A DNA stretch of 54,373 nucleotides from Sperchopsis tessellata (lineage: Eukaryota; Arthropoda; Insecta; Coleoptera; Hydrophilidae), in the NCBI GenBank assembly GCA_033557685.1, contig JAWQRN010000015.1, positions 1-54,373 of the forward strand. Reading direction: 5' to 3'. The notes below the pieces were generated by a model. It saw nothing but the letters and a program-made list of their open reading frames with translations, did no database searches and was not told the DNA's origin. The translations under genes and the position numbers were made by a program. Shown piece by piece: positions 38,801 to 48,000 of the stretch (position 1 is its first letter; each line of letters starts with the position of its first letter).

Positions 38801-41800
38801 GAAACACGCAGGTGTCTCTCTTTGACCATCTACCGGGGGGAATGCCAGTCACCACCAAAGGACCCACTAGTGACACTGTTCTATGGCCACATCATACGAG
38901 AAGACCCAGTCGCCTCTGCACCACCTAGAGTTCTCCACTCGTTCTTCCGTAATCTATGTGGTTTTTTCCCACGCCTCAGCATTGAAGAACATGACTGAGT
39001 GGGCCACAAAGCTCAGCAGTTGCTGCTTCCCGCTCTGCAGTCCCACCACATTTGGCATCAATTGACTAAAGGCACTTACCACACTGTCGGCCTTTTCCGC
39101 TGTCTTCTCCATGTGAGAAGCGAACTTCAAGTCGTTATCCACATAGACCACAAGGTGTTGTATACTCCTCAGTAGGACTATTGTTGTGCCTCCAACCTGA
39201 AACGTTATATGGCCTAATTTCCTCCTACCCATAAGGAGCACCATTTCAGTCTTCTCCGGAGCCAACAACTCCATCTAGGCGAAGACCATTGATCAGTCCA
39301 ACTACTCTATAACTACCACATACATCCACAAGTAACTGTTAATATTTGCATGATAATTATATCAAGTGAATAGATTGGAAATTCTAAGTTTGTTTGAAAC
39401 ACATTTATTTATTTAAAACAATTTGCCTTTTATTAAGTAAATTATATCTAGGAATACACAGAACTTCAAATACTTACAACTGTGCTTTTTGTTTAGTCAA
39501 GAAAACAGGATTTTTGGACGTATACATGGTAATATAAACATCACTTTTCGGTGTTGGTTGTCCACAATGCGGACAACACTGCATATTCCCAACCGATATT
39601 TGGCAGTCCCTATGATACGTATGCTTCGCTTCACACTGGACAAATTTTCCCTAAAACAAAACTGGTCTTAGTATTATAGCTCATCAGAATTACAAGATTC
39701 TGTCAACCATAAATACAACATTCAATGTAACACGAGATGCACGTACTCCGGTCGATGTACTTGTAGTTAAATTCAATTTTTTTAAAAACATTCTTAAATA
39801 TATAACCACAAAGAAGTGTAACATTTAAAATTCTAAAAGTCATATAATCTCACCAAATGCGAATCACCCTGCAGAGCTACAGTTTATAGGAGATTTGGAA
39901 AATGAAAACTACTGTGAGTAATATTTTTAATATTCTCGAACAGCAAATATTTACTCTTCCTCTATTTGTTTTGCTAGTACTAGTACTACAGTCAATTAAC
40001 AAATCAATGTGGTTATCAAATTGAGGACGGCATATGAAGTAAGTTTCCATCTTGTTATTTTGTTTATTCTTTTCATTTTAATAAAATTTAGAATATAAAC
40101 AAAACCTCCCCCTCACCACCTTAAGGACTATGACATCATTGATCCTTTTTTAAATTTCAACTGCATTTTTTCTCCAAAAATAAAAATTTTTCTACGTTCA
40201 ATAATACCCTAGAAGTGGGGTCTGAAGTAATTAGTTTTCAAGCTATAGAGGCTTATCCAAAAAAATGGTATTTTCTTTACTGAAATTATTTTGAATTACT
40301 GATGATTAACTGCGATTTTAATTTTACAAAATCAAAGGGAAGTGAAAGAAATTATTGGCAGTTTGAACATTAAATTAATTCCAATGAAATTAAATTTGAA
40401 GATAAGTATGTGTTTTTGAATGAATTTAATCAATTTTGTTGATTTAGTGACAAAAACATCACACATTGAAAATATGTAAACAGTAGTTAAAAATTCCAGT
40501 AAAAAAAAAATTTTGGATATATCTTGAAAACTATTTATTTTTCATTTCTGGAGAAAAAAATAGTGTTGTAATTTAAAAAAAATTATCAATGATGTCAAAG
40601 CCTATAAGATGGGTTGAGCAAAATAAATTACCATGTGGAAAAAACACCTAGGAAAATAATAAATATTATCCAGTTCAAGCGTTTTGTACATAAGCCAACA
40701 AAAAAGAAATTACGAATGTTATTCTAGACTTTTTACACTCACTGTAAATACATAAATAACAAGTCAAAATAACATCTAAGAAAACAGTTAAAGTTTCAGC
40801 TTAACTTTTTCGAATTTCACATTTTGAAAGTTCTCCTTTTATCATAGGGCATTTCATTGATCAAAAGTTGACTGAACGGACAGATAATAAAGTTAAAATA
40901 CCTGTGTACAAAAAGCACCACAAGACGGACAGCAATTATGTCGATATAACCTATTCCGATGCACTTCACAAAGACTCATATATGGAACTCTATGGGAAGG
41001 TCGTAATAGAAAAACTTCCTTAGAGTCCACGACATTATTACATCCAACAGATTTATCACCTAAGGAATCCACTGCATTGCAGAAGACTGGATCTAAAAAC
41101 ACAATAAGCAATGTTCCAATATTTGATTAAGTATCTACTGAGATGTAAGTTCTTTATTTTTAATTTAGTACATACCATCTATTTCTGTCGCCATGTAAAG
41201 GTTAGTTATTTTTGTACATAAACATAAACGGGAAGCTATTAGTTGGGCACCAACTGATAAACATTCAGATTCATCCGAGCCTTCGAATTCTTCAGATTTG
41301 GGTTCATTTGGAATGTCTGCATCACTACTTGTAAAAATTTCATCATCTTCTTTTATTTTCCTTTAAACAAACAAAGTGAAATATTTTAAAAGAGTTCCAC
41401 AAGGTCCTATAATAGGGCCCAATTAAAAATTCTGAAACTATTTAAACGAAAAAAAAAATACAACTCATACAATATTAAAATGTAAATACTAAAACTTTCA
41501 ATAATACATACTCACCCTGATGATATACGCTGTGATCGTCTACATAAATTATCTTCACTAATTTTGTTTTTATTAAGTACATTTTCAATCTCAACATCCT
41601 TAATATCTTGTTCAAAATTTGTTTCAGAGTCCGAATCCGCAGGGTTAACTTTCACTCTTTTTAGATTTTTCTTATTATGTTTATTATTATGGTGATGTTT
41701 ATGTTTGTGTTTTTTGTGACCCTTGATGTTTAAAGCTAAATTATCCTGTTTTTCTTGCATTTTTCTTTCTTCCACTAAACTGTCATTACTTAACTTTTGT

Positions 41801-42886
41801 TTATCATTACTTTTAGCCACCTTGATTTTGTCCTTAACTTTTTCCAATTTCAAAGCCGACGCACTAGCAATATTATCTAATATTTTTTGTGTCGGTTTTA
41901 ATTGTCTCGTTAACCTTTGGGGTTTGTTTGATTCATTATATGATTTTTCCTTTCTTGCAATAGCACTCTGCAGAACTGTTTCACTATAGTCTCTACTTCG
42001 CCTACGTGCAGATCTCTTCAATGCATTTTCATTTAATTTATCGTCTAGAGACTTACTTCTTAAATTTCTCTTATTTACACTATTAGAATGCTTCTTACTC
42101 CTATTTGGAGGGCTTCTTGAAGGCTTTCGAAAAACAAGAACTAATCTCTCTTTCTCCTCATCACCTTGTTCATCTTCTTTTCCTTCTATAGGAACTTTTG
42201 ATTCAGTTTCTCCTTGATAAATTTCAGTTGAATCTAAAACCATAATGAATAGCTTTTTGAATGAAACGTCAGATTATAATTCTATAGATCAAGTTTACAA
42301 CAACTGCATGCAGGGTGGTAGAGGTGTAGGTAGATTCAGGAAAATTGATAAGTTGGTCTTGATGAAATTGTAAGTAGGAGAAATAGAAGAGGATGAATGA
42401 CATGGTGTAGTAGAGGTTAAAGAGTTTTGTTGTGATAGGCGAGAATAGAGAAGGTATATTCCTGGAAGTGCCCACCACAATAGGGAACAGTAAGGGAGTC
42501 TAGTAATATATATTTATATTTATGATGGCAGGACGATTGTGAGGATTGGAACAAATACCTTTCTTAAAATTATCATTTGTTGCTTGGTCACATATTTGCA
42601 GTAAGGAAGAATTTGGGTTAATCAGTGCTTTATCATCAAGCTCAGATTCAGATTCCTTGTTAGAGTTTTGTGTTTCATTTACACTTGCTTCCTCTGAAGT
42701 TCTGTCTAAGCCTAGAATTTCTGGTAGATCATCAACATTTTCTGAAAATTCCAATACTCCTGGGCTTATTTTTTTCTCATTTTTATTAAATTGATTTTTC
42801 ATTTCACCCAGTATCTTACTTATAAAATTATTTTCGCCGGGTTCTTCACAAATAGTTGCTACGTTATCAACTATTAACTCATTCAT
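26863..42886 (-). CDS. G9a: G9a/EHMT histone H3 lysine-9 methyltransferase
   Basis: Nuclear SET-domain enzyme making H3K9me1/2. Coding exons, 5' to 3': 42559-42886, 41516-42233, 41176-41360, 40902-41092, 39478-39650, 37991-38202, 37392-37624, 36762-37093, 35114-35317, 32994-33250, 30374-30624, 29980-30155, 26863-27025. All have GT-AG borders and matching phases; the total is 3423 nt, 1140 residues. Residues 1-410 are acidic, then Lys/His-rich (HKKHKHKHHHNNKHNKK). Residues 410-535 form a Cys-rich EHMT-type region (CCPSCGAFC, CEAKHTYHRDC, CCPHCGQP). Ankyrin repeats span about 605-860 (DGMTPLHLAAKCGNLESCEY). The nine-Cys pre-SET follows at 865-945 (CDCDDRC, CKC). The SET domain (GWGIKALQHIPRGSYVGEY, FINHSCEPNL) spans 950-1090. 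Post-SET is CQCKSPSC. The start ATG is preceded by an in-frame TGA. Transposon relics fill several introns. Confidence 0.96.
27300..27910 (-). mobile_element. Mariner transposase relic in the last G9a intron
   Basis: The minus strand reads MPWILTDEQKQRQLEVAIDL. In a shifted frame it reads GDETWRFQYDPETKRQ, then GSPRPKKARMSREQIMIMLV, CFFYHKELIH and finally WIIHHDNAPSHSALTVRD. Both acidic motifs (GDETW and HHDN) are still recognisable, but frameshifts and stops inactivate it. It lies between the penultimate and final coding exons of G9a, on the same strand. Confidence 0.8.
27970..29725 (-). mobile_element. Non-LTR retrotransposon reverse transcriptase relic
   Basis: On the minus strand, from right to left: PLADIIHSCFFLRHFPEKLK (29500s), GLSTTNALLDHIKKLEEGK (29300s), GIPQGSGLGPILFLIYVNDL and CLFADDMTL (28830-28950; the catalytic DD is kept). 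The C-terminal domain AARVTYRSNFHSVALYGILI, GEGILTIPSTFILNCLLYVH and SPINHVTFKLYNSLPI follows. Frameshifts and stops separate the blocks. The order is that of jockey/CR1-type ORF2, 5'-truncated. It sits within the last G9a intron. Confidence 0.85.
29770..29965 (+). mobile_element. Tc1-family transposase C-terminal relic
   Basis: The plus strand encodes RSPDILPFENEWDYH, matching the Tc1 SPDLNPIEHVWD box. A frame change leads to IIGRRQ and EVAIAWDEIP, as in the C-terminus of Tc1 transposases. It lies 15 bases from G9a exon 12, antisense to G9a. Confidence 0.7.
30233..30290. repeat. Trace of the GACGAAACGTCGG foldback family
   Basis: GACATTTGAAAATGACCCTT, GCAAAAGAGGACGAAATGTC and AACATATTCAAG resemble the conserved internal block of the elements at 4994-5244 and 43862-44082. 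It lies in a G9a intron. Confidence 0.4.
31040..31275. repeat. Low-complexity ACAAAA/CACAAA-rich tract
   Basis: Plus strand rich in ACACAAA, AATAAACACA and similar units with few T/G clusters, directly beyond the end of the frameshifted ORF. Simple-sequence region. Confidence 0.5.
31300..31970 (-). pseudogene. Frameshifted ORF of unknown origin in a G9a intron
   Basis: Three minus-strand ORFs follow each other without internal stops: 31767-31955 (MFSVADKNRSTRLPNVVDST), 31547-31774 (NEGTTNIIEGRVNDLSEGDC, PVIELAILPDKKTVRRQILV) and 31300-31533 (REQEVHLSKNCQVEVLKVLD, DSEGKVTAEDFEKITALCDE). The first junction is a tandem AATG duplication, so removing one copy restores the frame. The second is a small shift near 31540-31550. 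Together they suggest an acidic protein or domain of about 220 residues. I do not recognise the family. It could be a retrocopy of a host gene or a transposon accessory ORF. A splice-acceptor-like TTTTTATGCAG precedes the ATG. Confidence 0.4.
32470..32850 (-). mobile_element. Non-LTR reverse transcriptase core relic
   Basis: The minus strand reads IYADFTKAFGHTDHHIIIRK, a strongly diverged PQG region, then LRPLLFLLFINDITDILQ and MLFVDDLKIYAQI. The VDD catalytic pair is preserved. It is a short fragment with stops, in the G9a intron between exons 10 and 11. Confidence 0.75.
33655..34190 (-). mobile_element. Mariner-superfamily transposase relic
   Basis: The minus strand encodes LHPDKLTIWFVFWLGSVIRP, YFFRDAKGKTVTVNGERYRE and MITNFF, then LLREKFPGRVISKRG and LTPLNFILWGYVKF. 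The expected QDGATCHTA catalytic stretch is SSKTALRATA in the open frame, so the Asp is lost. Same superfamily and probably the same family as the relic at 3980-4450. Confidence 0.75.
35540..36180 (-). mobile_element. Tc1-like transposase relic
   Basis: The minus strand reads, across frames, DIFLTKPTLRYMVIGRRIF, HPPKVLFWGCFTAFGPQTLD (the WGCF box) and an NSPDLNPIEN-type region near 35760 (NDQEIHPI). The C-terminus is VHISKMDFTSKTKLTESVMK. Several frameshifts. It lies in the G9a intron between exons 8 and 9. Confidence 0.65.
37145..37260. mobile_element. Foldback-family derivative in a G9a intron
   Basis: AGAGCCTCTACACGGTTTCT matches the right arm of the element at 4994-5244. The outer parts GAAAGGTGTTTCC and GGTTTCTATCC...ACACCTTTTC are loosely inverted. 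It is a diverged, internally rearranged copy. Confidence 0.5.
38370..39274 (-). mobile_element. Non-LTR retrotransposon C-terminal relic (R1/I-like)
   Basis: The minus strand from 39274 reads MELLAPEKTEMVLLMGRRKL, then QHLVVYVDNDLKFASHMEKT and SAFSQLMPNVVGLQSGKQQL, the typical stretch after the RT palm in R1/I-type elements. Further degraded sequence reaches about 38370. The GC content is visibly higher than in the flanks. It lies in the G9a intron between exons 5 and 6. Confidence 0.75.
40121..40610. mobile_element. Long-inverted-repeat element in a G9a intron
   Basis: The left arm CTTAAGGACTATGACATCAT and right arm TTATCAATGATGTCAAAGCC are inverted. The match continues inward through TTTTTTCTCCA and, further in, AGTTTTCAAGCTATA against TATATCTTGAAAACT. 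Arms of about 120 bases with indels surround a non-palindromic core. MITE-like, non-coding. Confidence 0.65.
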
Positions 42887-45055
42887 GGTTTTACTTCACA
42901 TACTATAATCCATGGTATACGTCAAGGAATTATTCAAATTATGATCTTTGTGTTCACATATTGTATTTTTCTAGTTGTCATTAATATGTAAAGGTAAAAT
43001 TGTTTATTTCATTAGCACAGCCCCAAACCCCAAAACAACAACTACAGTGAAGATAGTCATATTACAGAAGATAACATAAAAGTGAATAAAAATGAGAAAT
43101 TTTTCAGTTTTTTTTATTTTCTAGATACCATAAAAAATACCTTTTTTAAAGACATATTACGAGTTTTAATTTTATTTAAGTTGCCAGTAAGTGGAAGTGA
43201 TAGTTTTAATTTAAAATACTGATCGAAAACGCGCCGGTTACGGGTATGATGTAATAAATATTTAAATATTGGTATATTTTATTGAAGAAATTTTCCTTCT
43301 CATAAGTATTTTAAATAGTTTGACATAGTATCATATATACATGTGCGAAATTAATTTTGTAACTGCATATTTCCATGTAAAATTAAACTTATAAAATATG
43401 TTTGCCAATATTGGCTCCTCTACTTATTTATTGCCAATTTGCAAAATGGTACATGATAACTTGTTGAGAATTATAAATCCATTAAGCTATTTACTTATTT
43501 CATTGATTCTCTCACTGTTATCAATGTTAAATTTTTCATGTTTTGCAGCTTATATCAATTGATTTCTATTTTCCAAACTTAAAGTATTTATACCTAGTAT
43601 TTGTATTTAGTTAAATATAATGTGCATAATCTTCTGTAATGTAATAATTCATTTTTATCGATATAATTCACTAATAACTAAAGATATATGTTAAACATTT
43701 AATGACGTGAAACTTGAAAATGCTTTCACAGCTAACAATTGCATTTTCTTACAAAAGTCAAGGCAATCTTAAAAAAGATAGCTTCCACATTAGCTATTTC
43801 CCATTTTACTTAAACTGAATCAATCAATAAAAAAATAGTTAGCTTACTGATTTTTAAATGTAATAGGCTTCCACGGTTATTATCTATATGAATGAAACAA
43901 AATTCATATAGCTTACTGGGTGTAGTTTTTAATTCTCGACATATTTTCTATGTCCTAATTCAGTACGTAGACTTCTACACAGTAAATATCTTCAAGTTTT
44001 CCGAGAGATAACCGTGTGATGACTTTTATATTTTCCGACGTTTCAACCACCGTTGCAGGGGACATTATCAAGACATGTAACTCTTAAAAGTGCTAATTAT
44101 AGTTTGCCATTTAGCTTTGAAAAGTGCAACATGGTCATGTCGACCAGCTCTAAAAATTGCTAAGAATAGAATAACATGTAGCTCTCACAACTGCTAGACA
44201 AGAAATAATTTTTTTATAGTATGTAGAGCAAGAGGTTACTGGTTCGGGGTATTAGACTTTTTTTGCCTGCTTCTGGCAGTGGATGCCAATTATTGAAGAT
44301 GATTGAGACTATGTGCACATTAAAGAACCCTGCTTAAGTTGAAACAATATATGCATCAATATTTTCAAGTATGGTAGCCAATTTCATAAGATCAATGATT
44401 GGCCATTTCAACGGATTAAGCCAACGTTACTTAAACCAAATAAAAAAATATGTATGAAAAGGTTTTTGCACTAAGAATAATCCATATTTTAAACAATTAT
44501 TTCGTCGCATCATTAAAAGTCACGTTTTAGGCCATTATTGAAAAATAACAGATTAAACTGATTTTGCTAAAAAAAAAACTCTTATACTTGTGTAATGCTT
44601 AAAACATTTGAGTAGGGTATGGTTTTTAATTTATACTGAAAATTAAGTTTGATTTAGCTTTCTGTGATGATTTTTAGTCAATGTTTTAACATTTTAACAA
44701 AATGATGACTTTTGGTGAACTTGCACACTTACACACATGGAAGGAGATATACATAAAATGAGCCGGCGCTTGCTTCACATTGTGTAATTATTAGTCCATA
44801 ATTTACATATTCCGTTGGCACATATTTATATGGTCTTGTATTCTTCGCAGTAAAAAATAAAGTAAAACTTTTGTACGTGCTTTTACATATATTAATATTT
44901 CGTCGTAGTGTCATTACATGTTAAAAAGAAGAAGAAGAATGAGTCATATCCCTATATAGGAGATTTCCAAGACGGTGGTTTTAGTTTGTTCAAGGATAGA
45001 ATAAAATTGTTTTAATAATTTTGTGAAGTGTTGAATAGTACGTTTTTCAACAACC
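42887..45055. other. Divergent intergenic region, G9a to Rop
   Basis: G9a reads leftward from 42886 and Rop rightward from 45056, so both promoters should lie here. Apart from a foldback-family element at 43862-44082, no repeat or gene was recognised. No clear TATA or initiator could be assigned. Confidence 0.5.
43862..44082. mobile_element. Foldback-family element near the Rop/G9a promoters
   Basis: Begins with TAGGCTTCCACGGTTATTAT and CTATATGAATG, as at 4981-5010. It ends with CCGACGTTTCAACCACCGTT and GCAGGGGACATTATCAAG, the reverse complement of the family's core. Its arms are less symmetrical than in copy 1. Confidence 0.65.
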
Positions 45056-48000
45056 ATGGCATTAAAAAACCAAGTTGGACTAAGTACGTACATTGTATTT
45101 ATAAATTTTATTTGACATTCGAGTCGTAGGAGGATTTGATGTTAATCTTCTTTCTAAATTGATCGATGTTAGGAGAAATAATGTAGTTAAGAGTTTTGAA
45201 ATTAATATTAGCATCAATCTAGTCTAATTAAATACGTCGTATGTTATTTTTTAAGTAAATAGATCAAAATGAATGGTTCATTTATATTGATTAATTTTCA
45301 ACATGAAATAGTGGTAGTGGGGCAATGACGTCAGAAAAGTCAATACAAGGTGTGAATTCTGATTCATATCTTTACATTCATAATGAAATGTTTGTTTTGA
45401 TTTTGGTAGAGATTTCCACCTGGAATTTCTGAATCATAGTATTGATGCAATAGCTATCATTATTTTCATTCCAGTTCTGCCTACATACGTATTTTCATAG
45501 TCAACAGTACACTTTAAATATATTAGATAGTAGATAAGTTATGTATAAATCTAAATGCTTTTTGCAACAAGCTAATAAATTAAATTATGACTTTAATATA
45601 GTATGTTTATATATTATATTATTTGTTAGGGTGGTGAACATTTTTTTCTTATTATTTCTTTTCTACATGCATACCTATCACCATCCACTTCATTGATGTA
45701 ATCGCATCCTTTGCAAACATACTCCATAATTATATAAAGTCGCCAGTTTGCTCTAGAGTCTAAAGCAAAGCCCCCCCTGTCACTGGGAAAACCCCCTTGT
45801 CAATAAGAAAGGTATTAGTACAATTCTTACAAAATCTTTACTTCAATTTAATAAATACAATTTCATACAATCAGGAGCAATATTTTGTAGCGTATATTTA
45901 TACATCACCCATGGATTCCAAACCATTTTCACTACACTGAAGGTATTGGTTGTTATTATTTCCAAGACAAGCTATTCAGACTAGTAAAATATAAATAATC
46001 TAATAATAAAATATAAAAGTATACAAACAAATATTTTTAAAAAATATTCATTTACTGCTCGTTATGCTAAATAATGTTGCAATTCAAGGTTTATGGTCAC
46101 AATGAAAAGGCACATACTTTATGGTGTTTGTCAACTACTAGAAAGTTGTTGATTTTAATTGTTTCTTACCATTATTTGTTTGTTTACAATAGATATTACC
46201 AAATAATGGATGGAGCTCTCTTGCCCATTACTTCTGGCTACTTTTTTTTGCATGTAAGCAGATGTTGAGAAATATTTTATTCTGACGTAGTCTCCGCGTA
46301 ACACTGCCCCCTCCTTAAGTACGTTCAGACGTTCTTACTTCTTTAACAATTCATATAGCTTCCTAGGTTGACGAAAGTTTTTCCATCAGTGCAACTTCCT
46401 CATCTTGTGGTACCACCATGATCTTAGTATTCGCGCTTGAGCTTTGATCATTTCAATAATCGATCACGGATTAATTGATCATCGATTATTTGATTAATCG
46501 TTCGATTATTTGATTAATCGATCATTGATTATTTGATTAATCGATCATGGATTATTTGATTAATCGATCATGGATTATTTGATTAATCGATCTATGATTA
46601 TTTAATTAATCGATATATGATTATTTAATTAATTGGTCATCGATAATTTGATTAATCGATCATCAATTATTTAATTATTCGATCATTAATTATTTTATTA
46701 ATCGATCATCAATTATTCGATCATCGATTATTTAATTATTCGATCATCGGTTATTTAATTATTCGATCATCGATTATTTAATTATTCGATCATCGAATAT
46801 TTAATTATTCGATCATCGATTATTTAATTATTCGATCATCGATTATTTGATTAATTGATCATCGATTATTTGGTTAATCGATCACTGATTATTTGATTAA
46901 TCGATCATCGATTACTTGATTAATCGATTATCGATTATTTGATTAATCAATCATCAATTATTTGATTAATCGATCTATGATTATTTAATTAATCGATCAT
47001 CGATAATTTGATAAATCGATCATCGATTATTTAATTATTCGATCATAAATTATTTTATTAATCGATTATCAATTATTCGATCATCGATTATTTAATTTTT
47101 CGATCATCGGTTATTTAATTATTCGATCATCGATTATTTAATTATTCGATCATCGAATATTTAATTATTCGATCATCGATTATTTAATTATTCGATCATC
47201 GATTATTTAATTATTCGATCATCGATTATTTAATTATTCGATCTTCGATTATTTAATTATTCGATCATCGATTATTTAATTATTCGATCATTTCAATTAA
47301 TTGATTAATCCATTGTTTCCCAAAGTGGGCATTAGTGCTCCCCCATTAGTCGCTAGGGGAATTTGGGTGAGCTTTCCTGGTCCCAGGGGAAGAGGGGGCT
47401 GTTGAGGAGCAAATGGATAATAATAAGAAGCTTAAAAATTTGGTCGCCAAAATATTATTTAAGTAAACAAGCTGTGAGCCAAAACCGTTTGGGAAAATAT
47501 GGATTAATTGATCATCGATTATTTGATTGATCGATAAATCAATATAATCGATTATGAAATTTCATAATCGGCCAGGACTAGTCACTTCATGTTTTCTTTC
47601 TATTCTTCATGATTATTTCTTTCTCATATTCAAAGGAAATTTCACCGATGCTTCATCTAGCTTTGACACCTACTATGACATCTCCTTTCTTAGTAACAGT
47701 CTAGGGGCTTTTATGATTTTTTTCTCCAGAAGGTCCAATATCACTTTCAGTTTAGAATATCTTAATTATCATCCATGATCTATTAGAATACTTGGATCCC
47801 ATTCTATTAGATGCCTTTGTCCTGGTTCTCCATCTTTACCAAGAGCTCCAACGCTTCTTACAGACTCACCTGGAGATCTCTTTATCCTGGGAATTCTAGA
47901 GGCCTTGGATATTTAGTCTTGTACTCTAATTGTAAGCTTGTATTACGTTTACCATCCATTCTTAGGCCATCACATCATTTTCTACCCTTTGATGAGGTGA

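Noticed and set aside
42235..42243. Met start of the long ORF at 42243 as an alternative G9a start
   Set aside because: The ATG lies within the intron, just before a good acceptor (GGTTTTAG) whose phase joins exactly to the upstream exon ending at 42559.
46446..47310. Regularly repeated short units that might suggest a CRISPR array
   Set aside because: There are no unique spacers between repeats; the monomers are contiguous, and the context is an animal intron.
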